A stretch of DNA of 64,000 bases from Pseudoxanthomonas japonensis (GTDB lineage: Bacteria; Pseudomonadota; Gammaproteobacteria; Xanthomonadales; Xanthomonadaceae). Below the pieces are notes generated by a model, which worked only from the letters and a program-made list of their open reading frames with translations, did no database searches and had not been told where the DNA came from. The stretch spans positions 1 through 64,000 of the forward strand of contig NZ_PDWW01000002.1 in assembly GCF_010093445.1 (NCBI RefSeq). Reading direction: 5' to 3'. Within the stretch, counting starts at the first letter, position 1, and every line of letters starts with the position of its first letter. The position numbers were made by a program, and so were the translations under genes. Below are positions 33,909 to 42,624 of the stretch, piece after piece.

Positions 33909-36900
33909 TCAATGCTTAGGGGCTAGCGACAAACTGCCTGCCTTCAGGTCAAGAACTCCTTTCGATAACAGGGCTTCGGTTCGCGCAATAAGGGCCGCCC
34001 TCAGTTGTGCGCTCGTCGTGCGGTAGCCCAGTCCTCTGGATACATGGATTGCTACCTCATCGAGCGTCGCACCGAGATTCTCTTTGATCAGGCGCAGTAT
34101 CGCTGCGTCGATCTCCATGGGTGGGAGAAGTTCTGGCCTTCGCAGGGTGTTTGATTCAGCTGAGCTGCGATCTCTTGCGACAACTTCTCGACCTGGCCAG
34201 AGAAGAAACTCGCCTTCGCGAATGATCGCTCGCTCACGTACCGCGTGCTCGATACCATCGTCGACTGCCGCCTGAATTCTTCCGCCCGTCCGCTGCAGGT
34301 CCCATAAGGAGCGAATCCTCACGGCCACTTCAGAGCAGTGAATAGGGCCTTCGATGTGTACTACGTCTCGTACGATGGTTGCCATGCGTGCGGGCGGAAC
34401 GAGATGAAGCTCGTACTGGTGCTTCGGGACGGAGAACGAGGCTTCCACATACGCTTGGGCTAGGGGCGTCTCGACGGAGACCAGTCCGACTTCTACGTAG
34501 TCCTCGTGCTCGATGGTCTCGAAGTCGACTGGTACAGCTCGAGTACGTGGCGCATGATTCGTGGCTAAAGGATCAGGTTCTGCCTTCGCTGCCTCAATGA
34601 TGGCGAGAAGCTCATCGAGCTGCGCCTTTGGCCGACGGAACCACTCTGAGCTCCAGATTCGGTGGATGTTCCATCCCTTATCCCGGAGCGCTTGCTCGCG
34701 CAAACGATCACGATCGCGCGCGCTCTTGGCCGCTCTGTATGAATTGCCGTCGCATTCGATGCCAAGAAGGTACCGACCAGGTTTGGATGGATCGTATATA
34801 GCGATATCAACGAAAATTCCAGCTTCACCAACGTTGGTGTGGAAGTCGTACCCCCGGGAACGAAGAGCAGCAGCTACCTCCTGCTCGAACACGCCATCCT
34901 TGTGTTCTTCTGCGCTTCTGTCGATGTGCATGCGGCCCGTGCGCGCGTAATGCATAAAGAGCTTCAGTGCCGCAGTACCCTTGCCCCTTCCTCGCTCAAG
35001 GTCGATATCCTCGTCGGTGATCGAAGAAAAGACCTCGCACCGGGACTTCGCCCGACTAATCAGAACATTCAGGCGGCGCTCGCCCCCCTCGTTACTCACC
35101 GGGCCAAAGTTCATGCTGACATTGCCGTGTGCATCGCGGCCGTAACCGATGGAGATGAGTACTACATCGCGCTCATCGCCCTGAATGTTCTCAAGGCTCT
35201 TCACGAAGAACGGCTCGTGAGCATGCGCTCCAAAGAAGCCCTCAGTCTCTGGGTGCTGCCGCCGCAGAAGCTCAATCTCATCGAAGACCGCTCGCCGCTG
35301 TTGCGTGGAGAAAGCAGCGACGCCGAGAGTTAGGTTGGGCGTTGTCATGGCATGTGAAATAACCGCCTGGGCTATCGCTTTAGCCTCTTTGGGATTGGTG
35401 CGAGTGTTGCCACGATCGTAGATGGCGTCGGGGAGGTGATGGAAACGAAGGCCGACACCAGCCTCGCCCGTATAGGGGCTGGGTACGATGACGAGCTTGT
35501 TCTCATAGAACTGCTGGTTGGAGACGGCAATCAGAGACTGGTGGCGGCTGCGGTAATGCCAACGCAGCATGCGTTCGGGCAGGCCTCTCGCCCTGCATAG
35601 TCCAAGAATGCTCTCGACATCGGCCGCCTGAGCGCCATCGTCGTCTGCACCATCGTTGCCATCGCCAAGTGTTTTTGAGAAGAAGCGAGTTGGCGGCAGC
35701 TGGCGTTCATCACCCACAACGACGAGCTGTTTGGAGCGAGCGATCGCACCCAGTGCATCGATTGGCTGGACCTGGCTGGCTTCATCGACCACAAGTAGAT
35801 CGAAGGCAATCTTGCCGGGCGCGAGAAACTGGGCGACCGACAGTGGGCTCATCATGAAGACGGGCTTGAGCGCTTGGATAGCAGGTGCCGCACGCTCCAT
35901 GAGGACTCGGATAGGCAGGTGACCGCGCTTTCTCGCCATTTCACCCATGAGTACCGCCGTAGGGCCGGCGGCTCCACCTCGCTGTGGGATATTTGCGCGA
36001 TGGATCTGGCTGACTTGGCGTCGTGCCAGATCGATGCGATCACGGTCTAGGGTGGTGAAGCTTTCTACGAGCGCTGTCTGCCGTTTGCCGTCGAACTGAC
36101 CTAGCTCACGATCTCGAGCGATCATCGCAGCCAGCAAGGACTCCATGTAGGCCAGATCGAAGCTTCCTCGTGTGCGGTCCGGCTCTAAGTTCCCGCTCTG
36201 AAGCTCCTTGATGATGGAACTAAGCCCTTGCCGCTGAGCGCGCTTGGCTTGAGCAAGATAGCCAACCCATTGCGGCAGCCCTTCAGGGTCCGACTCCCAG
36301 GCATTGAGTTGTTTGATTGCCTCTGCGACGGAGGCCTTAGCAGGATCCGCACTTAACAGCTTCGTGCCGGAAAAGGCGAGCGTCGCAAATAGTTCCATAA
36401 GCTCGCCCGCCAGCCCCTCACCCGCGGCAAGCAGCTCAAGAGCCTGCTCGCGCGTCGCCGCCGGATCTCGGATGGTTGCGGCTAGGCCGCGCAGGTCGCC
36501 ATTCTTATGCATCCACGACAACGCAGAGCCCAGTGCGGAGGCATCCGATTCTATGTCCAGCCACAACGGTCCGAATGCGGCCCGACCGGTCGGCGCCACG
36601 TCAGTCAGGTGCTTACGAGCGACTTGGTCCTGCTCAAGCAGGCCAAGGCGTTCAGCCACCTGAGAAACTGTCAGTTCGCTGTGATCCGCCAAGTGCTGGA
36701 CGTCATCGAACGAAGACGCAAAAGGAGCGAGCCGCTTGGCGACAACTGAAAGCGGCAACGCCGTGAGCGATGTCTCTTCATCCCACAGCTTCTTCTCACC
36801 AGCAAGAAGAGCCTCATGCACCAGCGCAAGTGACTTCTGGGAACGCTCCAAGGTAGGACGAATGCGGGCGGCAAGTTCGACCGCCAAGCGCCTGTCGGAG

Positions 36901-39527
36901 ATATCCGCGAGCTGCTCACGAACGCCCGTACCAAGAGGACGCAGAGTACGCATCCAGGCGACGACGCCGCGCATGTAGGCTGGGTGAGAGCGATCCCGTT
37001 CCCAACTGGATCCAAATGCCTCGAGGCCTTGGGCGTCGCTGTCCTGAACACGTTGCAGCGCGGCCTGACCATCTAGCAATTGATCGAGTGCGGCCAGCAT
37101 CTGATCAGAAGGAAGCTTCGGGTTAGCAAGCTGTGCGCGAACCGATCGATTTGCGTTGCGCCATTGGCCGCTGAGAAATCTCAGCCAGCTCCCGCTCCGG
37201 CTCGCCAACTCTTCCCGCGCCGTTTCAAAGTCTTTAGACCATGCACTGTCACGGAATATCCCGGCGATTTGCTTGCGAGCACTCTGCACACGTTCGACGG
37301 ATTCGACGACCCCTTCCACCGTATCCACACCTCGCTCCCAGATACGGGCTACCAAGGCGTCGCGATCGAGCTCGGGGATCGTGGCCGCGCGCTCACCGAT
37401 GGCCACAAGCCTGCTGGCGCTGGCGAAGGTAAGTTCAGTGCGCTCTGATAGAAGCTGACCAAGGCGCCCCAGATCGGGTGTTATAGAGGTCAGATCTCGA
37501 TACGCAGCGGCAAGGCTCTGAAACTCCGATCCGACAGTGAAGGACGGCAGTAGGTCATCAGCGCTAGTCTTCGCCCCAGACCAGTCCAAGTCACGGGCTT
37601 CGTCCGCCACCAGCGACTGAGTGCGTTCACTAAATGTCTGCGCAAGGCGCAGGGCTTGAAGAGCCTCCTCGACGGCAGCATTGTCCTCCCAAGCCGTGCT
37701 TGAGAAGGCGGTCGCATCGAGAGGTGGCGCGGTGAGTAGCAGGTCACAGCGCGCGACGGCTTGTATGCATGAACTCAATTGATCAGGTGGGGGCAATGCA
37801 AGTTCGTCGTGGAGGCACATGGCTGACTCACGCCATGACTCCAAGCGTTGCTTCAAGGCTCCGACTTCTTTGCCTAGCCGCTCAACGTCATTAGGAAGAA
37901 GTACATCGTTGTCCACGCCCGACCAGGCATGGTTAGCGGGCACCCCCATGGTTCTGATGCGGTCACAGATATCTGCCAGCAACTTGCGTCGCGCATCGAC
38001 TTCGTGGGGCGCCCACTTCAGTGGGTCTGATAGTGGGAGATGCTCTGTAGTGAAGCCTTCTCTGCGCAGTCTGACGAGCTCGCCGAAGACGGCATAGGGT
38101 GTCATTGCGGAAGGCAGTAGAACTTGATGCAACCGCTGCGCATGAGCGTTCAGTTCCGCCTGGCGCTCAGCAAGCTGCTCGACAATCGTGTCGTCTGAGT
38201 CCTGTGGCATCTGTGCCAGCTGCCATGTAAGACGAAGGTCCTCAAGCAGGGTCCGCTTGTTCGCTTTATTACTATGGAGCTCAAGACATGCGTTACCGAT
38301 CCTGACCTGGTCGAGGCGGCGCTTGACCACCTCCAAAGCGGCCAGTTTCTCGGCTACAAACAGGACCTTCTTGCCGGCAGCCACGGCTCCGGCGATGACA
38401 TTAGCGATTGTCTGGGACTTGCCGGTGCCTGGAGGTCCTTGCACCACCATGCTGTGTCCATTCAGTGCGTCATGCACCACCAGCGATTGCGAACTGTCCG
38501 AGTCGACGACGTGTCGCATGCGAGCGGGAGTGATCTCCTTATCAATATCAAAGTTCTCGCCGGAGAGCGCTGCTCCCGGAAAACCGTCCGATACCACCCC
38601 CCGTAGCATGGGAATGGACTCCATGCCCCCGGACTCGGCCCAAAGCGACGGATCGAGATCGCGATACATCATGAACTTGGCGAACGAGAATAGGCCAAGC
38701 ACAGCATCGTTGGGGAGTACCTCCCAGTCCGGAGTGCCATCGACCAACTTCGCCACCGAAGCCATGTAAGCATCAATGTCGAGAGACTCAAAATCCTCGA
38801 TGTCCGGCAGCTTCATGCCGAACTGCCGCTGCAGGAACAGCTGAAGCGAGAGGTTGGCTTGGACTTCATCCCCCTGCCAGCGAAGGTGAAACTTCTCACC
38901 AGCATTACTGCGCTCCAGCGCAGCCGGGACTAGAACAAGAGGTGCGTACCGATCGACCTTGGGGGCACCTGGCGCACGCCACTTCAGGTAGCCAATGGCC
39001 AGGTAGAGCACGTTGATGCCCTGTTCCTCTTGGAGGGTGCGTGCGTCGATGTAGAGATCAAGAAGGCGCTTCTGCAAGCCGGTGGGGGTGAGTCGCGTGG
39101 TGAGATGAGCATCCCACTGGCTAACCAAACGACCATGCTCATCTAGCTCAAGATCCGGCTGGGCGAGGAGCTCAGAGTCTTCTGGTGATTCAAGTACGTC
39201 GGGTAGCGGCTCGTCGTCGAGCATCACTTCTATCGAGAGCACTGGTTGCTCTTCGTCCACTTGCGCCGGTTCGGCTCGCCCCGCAACGAACGTAAACCGT
39301 TTGCCTTCGATGACCAAGGTCTGATACATCGCCTTGGCTAGCTCATTAATGATCTCGACCGTCTTGGCTCGTCCACTGCGGGGCGTATTGAGCAGACGAT
39401 TTCGCGTAGACAGGTCCAATAACTCCAACCGTGCTCGGTTGACCTTATCTACAAGTGCGCCAGCTTCTCTCAGGACCGAGCCACTTTCGCTGGCGGGTAT
39501 GCCTACCTCTGCCTCAAGTCGTTCCAT
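33909..39527 (-). CDS. DUF4011-SF1 helicase-Vsr-like nuclease-DUF3320 fusion protein, predicted antiphage defence
   Basis: A 1872-residue multidomain protein. N-terminal DUF4011-type region (residues about 25-320; RLELLDLSTRNRLLNTPRSG). SF1 helicase: Walker A VVQGPPGTGKSQTIANVIAG with GPPGTGKS at about 364-371, Walker B VVDEASQVQPIDAL near 1248, VVVGDERQLPPTRFF after it, then AAA_12-like motifs (MLRWHYRSRHQSLIAVSNQQ, LENIQGDERDVVLISIGYGR, NVLISRAKSRCEVF). A Vsr/MTES-like nuclease follows (IFVDIAIYD, LLGIECDGNSY near 1590, IHRIWSSEWF), then DUF3320 to the C-terminus. This fusion architecture has been reported as antiphage, as I recall from published screens. Its GC is lower than neighbours. 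It is divergent from the Abi gene. Confidence 0.88.
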   Translation of the reverse strand: MERLEAEVGIPASESGSVLREAGALVDKVNRARLELLDLSTRNRLLNTPRSGRAKTVEIINELAKAMYQTLVIEGKRFTFVAGRAEPAQVDEEQPVLSIEVMLDDEPLPDVLESPEDSELLAQPDLELDEHGRLVSQWDAHLTTRLTPTGLQKRLLDLYIDARTLQEEQGINVLYLAIGYLKWRAPGAPKVDRYAPLVLVPAALERSNAGEKFHLRWQGDEVQANLSLQLFLQRQFGMKLPDIEDFESLDIDAYMASVAKLVDGTPDWEVLPNDAVLGLFSFAKFMMYRDLDPSLWAESGGMESIPMLRGVVSDGFPGAALSGENFDIDKEITPARMRHVVDSDSSQSLVVHDALNGHSMVVQGPPGTGKSQTIANVIAGAVAAGKKVLFVAEKLAALEVVKRRLDQVRIGNACLELHSNKANKRTLLEDLRLTWQLAQMPQDSDDTIVEQLAERQAELNAHAQRLHQVLLPSAMTPYAVFGELVRLRREGFTTEHLPLSDPLKWAPHEVDARRKLLADICDRIRTMGVPANHAWSGVDNDVLLPNDVERLGKEVGALKQRLESWRESAMCLHDELALPPPDQLSSCIQAVARCDLLLTAPPLDATAFSSTAWEDNAAVEEALQALRLAQTFSERTQSLVADEARDLDWSGAKTSADDLLPSFTVGSEFQSLAAAYRDLTSITPDLGRLGQLLSERTELTFASASRLVAIGERAATIPELDRDALVARIWERGVDTVEGVVESVERVQSARKQIAGIFRDSAWSKDFETAREELASRSGSWLRFLSGQWRNANRSVRAQLANPKLPSDQMLAALDQLLDGQAALQRVQDSDAQGLEAFGSSWERDRSHPAYMRGVVAWMRTLRPLGTGVREQLADISDRRLAVELAARIRPTLERSQKSLALVHEALLAGEKKLWDEETSLTALPLSVVAKRLAPFASSFDDVQHLADHSELTVSQVAERLGLLEQDQVARKHLTDVAPTGRAAFGPLWLDIESDASALGSALSWMHKNGDLRGLAATIRDPAATREQALELLAAGEGLAGELMELFATLAFSGTKLLSADPAKASVAEAIKQLNAWESDPEGLPQWVGYLAQAKRAQRQGLSSIIKELQSGNLEPDRTRGSFDLAYMESLLAAMIARDRELGQFDGKRQTALVESFTTLDRDRIDLARRQVSQIHRANIPQRGGAAGPTAVLMGEMARKRGHLPIRVLMERAAPAIQALKPVFMMSPLSVAQFLAPGKIAFDLLVVDEASQVQPIDALGAIARSKQLVVVGDERQLPPTRFFSKTLGDGNDGADDDGAQAADVESILGLCRARGLPERMLRWHYRSRHQSLIAVSNQQFYENKLVIVPSPYTGEAGVGLRFHHLPDAIYDRGNTRTNPKEAKAIAQAVISHAMTTPNLTLGVAAFSTQQRRAVFDEIELLRRQHPETEGFFGAHAHEPFFVKSLENIQGDERDVVLISIGYGRDAHGNVSMNFGPVSNEGGERRLNVLISRAKSRCEVFSSITDEDIDLERGRGKGTAALKLFMHYARTGRMHIDRSAEEHKDGVFEQEVAAALRSRGYDFHTNVGEAGIFVDIAIYDPSKPGRYLLGIECDGNSYRAAKSARDRDRLREQALRDKGWNIHRIWSSEWFRRPKAQLDELLAIIEAAKAEPDPLATNHAPRTRAVPVDFETIEHEDYVEVGLVSVETPLAQAYVEASFSVPKHQYELHLVPPARMATIVRDVVHIEGPIHCSEVAVRIRSLWDLQRTGGRIQAAVDDGIEHAVRERAIIREGEFLLWPGREVVARDRSSAESNTLRRPELLPPMEIDAAILRLIKENLGATLDEVAIHVSRGLGYRTTSAQLRAALIARTEALLSKGVLDLKAGSLSLAPKH

Positions 39528-39624
39528 CGCACCATCCCCCGGCCGCCCCCGGCGGCTGATATGCGGCTATAGTGCCCCTAAATGAGACAGCCATCCACTA
39601 TTTGAGTGGCCCGGGGAGGGCGCC
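39528..39624. promoter_or_regulatory. Divergent promoter region of the defence pair
   Basis: Ninety-seven bases between two divergent starts. On the plus strand CTATAGT could be a -10 box; the complement ACTATAG could serve the other strand. A GC-rich palindrome (GGCCGCCCCCGGCGG) lies beside the helicase start. Assignment is tentative. Confidence 0.4.
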
Positions 39625-40389
39625 ATGGAGGGGCTTAAACCAAGCGAGATTCATTGGGTGGTCAACCACTACATCGGTGTGTCGGGTGGCTACCTGGGCG
39701 ACTTCAGTTACGCGTCCCATCGCGAGTTCTATTCGAACTATTGCGATCTTGATGTTGACGTCGATGCGTTCGCTGAGAACACCACAAGAAAGAAATTTGC
39801 TGCCATCCTGAGCGCCTCTAAGCCCAGTGCCCAGGCAGCAATTCTGATCGGTGTGGCTCGGAGGTTTCCTCCCGGATCCGAAATGCAACGCAGCACGGCC
39901 GCCTATCAGAAGCTCGTAGGGCTAGCCAAGCGATGTCGGCAAGTCGCCGCTGTCGAGGGTGGAGAGCCGAGAATAACGAGTGATCTTGTTCAGCGAGCAC
40001 TTGCAGAGGCGACGACGCTTCTAAACACGCATGGTCCGGCTAGCGCCATTGATCGATTGCACACCGCATTACATGGCTATTTGAGAACGGCCTGCCGGGC
40101 CGCTAGCCTGGATCTCTCAGGCGCGCCATCTGATCCGCGAATCGTTTACTACTTCAAAGTGCTTCGGCAGCAACATCCAGGCTTCGAAGCGCCGATTGCA
40201 CAGCAAGCAGCTATGAAGAACATACTCAATAGTGCTGCGACGTTGCTGGAGCAGTTGGACCCGATCCGAAATCGGGCCACGCTCGCGCATGCTAATGAGG
40301 AGCTGCTTTCGCACGACGAGGCGCTTCTTGTTATTAACCTGGTCAGGAGTCTGATGCAGTACTTCGACGCGAAGCTGCAGCTGGAGTAG
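39625..40389 (+). CDS. Abortive-infection family protein with HEPN-like motif
   Basis: A 254-residue protein. The N-terminal part reads HYIGVSGGYLGDFSYASHRE and TTRKKFAAILSASKPSAQAA. The C-terminal half resembles the Abi_C domain of abortive-infection proteins: IDRLHTALHGYLRTACRAAS, ILNSAATLLEQLDPIRNRAT and LSHDEALLVINLVRSLMQYF. R215-N216 and H222 form R-x6-H (R217 to H222 also gives R-x4-H), the active-site pattern of HEPN ribonucleases. GGGGAGGG precedes the ATG. Its lower GC matches the divergent helicase gene. Probably a toxin or effector in defence; partnership is inferred. Confidence 0.75.
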   Translation: MEGLKPSEIHWVVNHYIGVSGGYLGDFSYASHREFYSNYCDLDVDVDAFAENTTRKKFAAILSASKPSAQAAILIGVARRFPPGSEMQRSTAAYQKLVGLAKRCRQVAAVEGGEPRITSDLVQRALAEATTLLNTHGPASAIDRLHTALHGYLRTACRAASLDLSGAPSDPRIVYYFKVLRQQHPGFEAPIAQQAAMKNILNSAATLLEQLDPIRNRATLAHANEELLSHDEALLVINLVRSLMQYFDAKLQLE

Positions 40390-40447
40390 TGGCAATGAAC
40401 TGCGATCAGTCGGATGGCGGGATTGGTCTGTATAGCGAGAAGAGCTA

Positions 40448-40469
40448 GGGGCGGACAGTTGTCCGCTCC
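40448..40469. other. Palindrome between abi and symE-like genes
   Basis: GGGGCGGACAGTTGTCCGCT followed by CC is almost a perfect inverted repeat. It lies between the convergent ends of the Abi gene and the SymE-like gene and may end both transcripts, though there is no T run. Confidence 0.5.
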
Positions 40470-40483
40470 CTGCATTACATGCA

Positions 40484-40704
40484 CTACTCTTCAGCAACAA
40501 TCTTGATGCCGCGCGCCGTAACTTGCATGAGCGCTTTCTTTCTCGCCGTAAACCCCGCGGCTTGTTGCCAGTCGCCGCCCAAGCGCAAGAAGGGAGCTTT
40601 TATTGGTCGGCAACGGCGCTCTTCATCTTTGTGTTGGATCTCGCAGAGTGCTGATAACCAATCTTCAAGGGGTGCGGTTTCAGTTGCATTTTTCTTGCGG
40701 CCAT
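40484..40704 (-). pseudogene. SymE-like toxin gene with a frame change
   Basis: ATG 40704 has a strong AGGAGG 5 bases upstream and starts MAARKMQLKPHPLKIGYQHS, then meets TAA at 40600. A second frame, shifted by one base, carries RRCRPIKAPFLRLGGDWQQA followed by AGFTARKKALMQVTARGIKI and a TAG at 40484. The second part matches the SymE C-terminal domain (P-x-L-x-G-x-W-x-x-AGF). The first part also resembles SymE N-termini (L-x-x-GYQ). A shift near 40605-40625 would join them. It could be a pseudogene, a sequencing error or a recoding site. Confidence 0.5.
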
Positions 40705-40812
40705 CGTGGCCTCCTGGCGAGCTGTTGAGTGTGCTCCTGTTGAGAGGGTGGCCAGGTACCTCAACGCCGCCGCTATAAGGCCCGAAGCTTTCCCCGGCAA
40801 GCCGGTTCCTAT

Positions 40813-40926
40813 ATGGCTGGACACTACTCGGACATAGAAGCTACGGATGAAGAAATGGCGGTTCAGTCGCTGGCACTGCTAGCGGAAGTTATGTTGAGTA
40901 GCTGCGGCCAAGCTATCGGCGTGTGA
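40813..40926 (+). CDS. Short ORF in accessory island, doubtful
   Basis: Encodes 37 residues, beginning MAGHYSDIEATDEEMAVQSL and continuing LALLAEVMLSSCGQAIGV. It has a plausible amphipathic helix but no clear ribosome site and no known family. It could be a remnant of an older gene. Confidence 0.25.
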   Translation: MAGHYSDIEATDEEMAVQSLALLAEVMLSSCGQAIGV

Positions 40927-40972
40927 GTTGGGATCAACCTTCCAATACGTCGGCACAGGCAGCCGTACTTGG

Positions 40973-41266
40973 GTAGCTTTCGGTCTCTCTTCTCGCACAA
41001 ACATCCATCTCTGGATGTTTTCCGGTGTTTCTTCTCACGCTAAGCCCCAACGTTTCCCCTTTTTGGTGAAACGTTCCATGTTTTCCGGCCGTTCTTCTCA
41101 CACTAACGGTCAACGTCGTATGTTTTTGGTCGAGCGTTCCATGTTTTCCAGTGTTTCTTCTCACACTAATGGCCAACGTTGGATGTTTTTCGGTCAACGT
41201 TGGAAGTGTTTGGTCCGATGACGGATGTTTTCCGGTGTCGCGTCCATGTTTTCCGGTCAATCGGTC
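40973..41266. repeat. Nested 21/63-bp tandem repeat
   Basis: Three full 63-bp units start at 41015, 41078 and 41141, each beginning ATGTTTTCC. A partial copy precedes them (40973-41014), and 21-bp sub-units (ATGTTTTCCGGT...) follow at 41225 and 41246. Each 63-bp unit is three 21-bp sub-repeats. A T-rich sense strand and about 50% GC set it apart from its surroundings. Both strands are open over it, which follows from the period being a multiple of three. Confidence 0.9.
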
Positions 41267-41382
41267 GGCTTAGTGTGAGAAGTACTCCACTTGCAAAGTG
41301 ACAGCTCGGAAGGAGGGTGAGCGGGGGTAGGCTGCGGGTGCCGGCCGGACCCGGCCGGTACAACCTGAAAGGATGCAATCAC

Positions 41383-41853
41383 ATGACACAGAACCGCATC
41401 GCGATGGCCTTCGGCCCCGACCGTCTGGAACGCATCGACGGCTCCCTTACCGCACTCGAAGCCGATCTCGACCTGCTGATCGCCCTCACCACCGACGAAC
41501 GCCAGGACCTGGTGAAGATGGGCAACAAGTCACGCGCCTTCTGCGCCTCCGCCTTCGACATCGCCCAGCAGCACGCCGGCCTCATGCCGCGCGACTTCGA
41601 CATCGAGGCCTTTCGCCAGGACCACCTGGCCCTAGATGCTCTGCGGCCCCGCGCCGCGCGCATGGCCCACCTGATGCAGCGCATGGCCGACACCGAACTC
41701 GCCCTCGGCAGCGACATCATGGCTGCCGCCCTCGAGGTCTACGCCGTCCTGAAAGTCGCCGGCAAGGACAAGGGCGTCGACGAAGCTCGCCGCGAACTCG
41801 CCTCGCGCTTCAGCCGCCGGCGTGCGGCCGACGAGACGCCGCCCAAGGTCTGA
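41383..41853 (+). CDS. Conserved small hypothetical protein
   Basis: A 156-residue, mostly helical soluble protein: RLERIDGSLTALEADLDLLI, GNKSRAFCASAFDIAQQHAG, ARMAHLMQRMADTELALGSD and a basic C-terminus (SRFSRRRAADETPPKV). GAAAGGA precedes ATG 41383 by about 9 bases. It returns to the high GC of the chromosome, so it marks the right edge of the island. No family name is known to me. Confidence 0.75.
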   Translation: MTQNRIAMAFGPDRLERIDGSLTALEADLDLLIALTTDERQDLVKMGNKSRAFCASAFDIAQQHAGLMPRDFDIEAFRQDHLALDALRPRAARMAHLMQRMADTELALGSDIMAAALEVYAVLKVAGKDKGVDEARRELASRFSRRRAADETPPKV

Positions 41854-41874
41854 GCCTGCCGGTTGCGCAAACCG

Positions 41875-41901
41875 AAGGCCCCGCGATGCGGGGCCTTTTT
41901 C
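41875..41901 (+). terminator. Terminator after the 41383 gene
   Basis: AAGGCCCCGC GAT GCGGGGCCTT followed by T5. It separates this gene from the convergent repair module. Confidence 0.9.
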
Positions 41902-41937
41902 GTTGGCCGCCGCGCCGTGCGCTACCCGCCCACGCGG

Positions 41938-42624
41938 TCACCGCCCGTAGCGGCGCCGAAATGCATTACCCGCGGCCCGCCCGGCGTCCCGTTCGGCGAG
42001 CTGGCCGTCCAGGCAGACGACGTAGGTGTCGCCGGGCGCGGCGACGGGATCCGTGCCGCCGGTGAAGCGCGAGAACGCGGGCAGCACGGTCAGGCCCGGA
42101 CGCATCAGGAAGGCAGGCCATCGGCCGGGCAGGCCGGGATAGCGCACGCGCGGATGGAGGTGGCCGGCGATCACATGCCCCGCGTCGGTCCTCGGCAGAT
42201 GGCAGAGCCGGAACGGACCGCGCGGGGTGTTCTCGCCCAGCAGCGCGAGGTGCCACGCCTCGGCCTGCCGGTGCAGCCGGCGGTCGTGGTTGCCCGCCAC
42301 CACGGAAATGGGCAAGGCCGCATGCGCCGCGCGCCAGGCCTGCCATTCCTGCTGCCACGCGCCACCGTCTGCAGCGCCGTGCAGGAAGTCGCCCAGCACG
42401 CACAGCTCGCGTGCGCCCGTCGCCTCGAGCAGTGCATGCAGCCGCGCCAGGTCCTCGCGCGTGCCGCCGCGGGGCACGGCAATGCCGCCACGCCGCAAGG
42501 CCTCGCCCTTGCCCAGGTGCAGGTCGGCGATGAACAGCACCGCCTCTGCGGGCCAGAACAGCGCCCGGTCCGCGAGCAGCCGCATCGGCTCGCCCGCCAG
42601 TTCGCGCACCAGGCTAGCGGCCAT
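41938..42624 (-). CDS. pdeM: Ligase-associated DNA damage response endonuclease PdeM
   Basis: A 228-residue metallophosphoesterase. Metal-binding motifs are intact: FIADLHLGKGEALRRGG, LCVLGDFLHGA, VVAGNHDRRL and IAGHLHPRVRYPG. It is the last gene of the four-gene ligase-associated module; its start overlaps the end of the helicase gene. PdeM is predicted to act as a nuclease in DNA repair. Confidence 0.92.
   Translation of the reverse strand: MAASLVRELAGEPMRLLADRALFWPAEAVLFIADLHLGKGEALRRGGIAVPRGGTREDLARLHALLEATGARELCVLGDFLHGAADGGAWQQEWQAWRAAHAALPISVVAGNHDRRLHRQAEAWHLALLGENTPRGPFRLCHLPRTDAGHVIAGHLHPRVRYPGLPGRWPAFLMRPGLTVLPAFSRFTGGTDPVAAPGDTYVVCLDGQLAERDAGRAAGNAFRRRYGR

Noticed and set aside
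40590-40640. Programmed frameshift in the SymE-like gene
   Set aside because: No classic slippery heptamer is visible where the frames meet; decay or sequence error is simpler.
40928-41260. Repeat-spanning ORFs on both strands (97 and 108 codons)
   Set aside because: They are open because the 63-bp period is a multiple of three. No ribosome site or known family supports either, so the region is listed as a repeat only.
40973-41266. CRISPR array
   Set aside because: Units are contiguous with no unique spacers between them, and no cas genes are nearby.
40973-41382. Type III toxin-antitoxin RNA repeats
   Set aside because: The gene that follows has no ToxN-like features, and the unit length is longer than usual for those antitoxin RNAs.
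33855-41382. Integrase or tRNA attachment site for the accessory island
   Set aside because: I looked on both sides and found no tRNA, integrase or convincing direct repeats.
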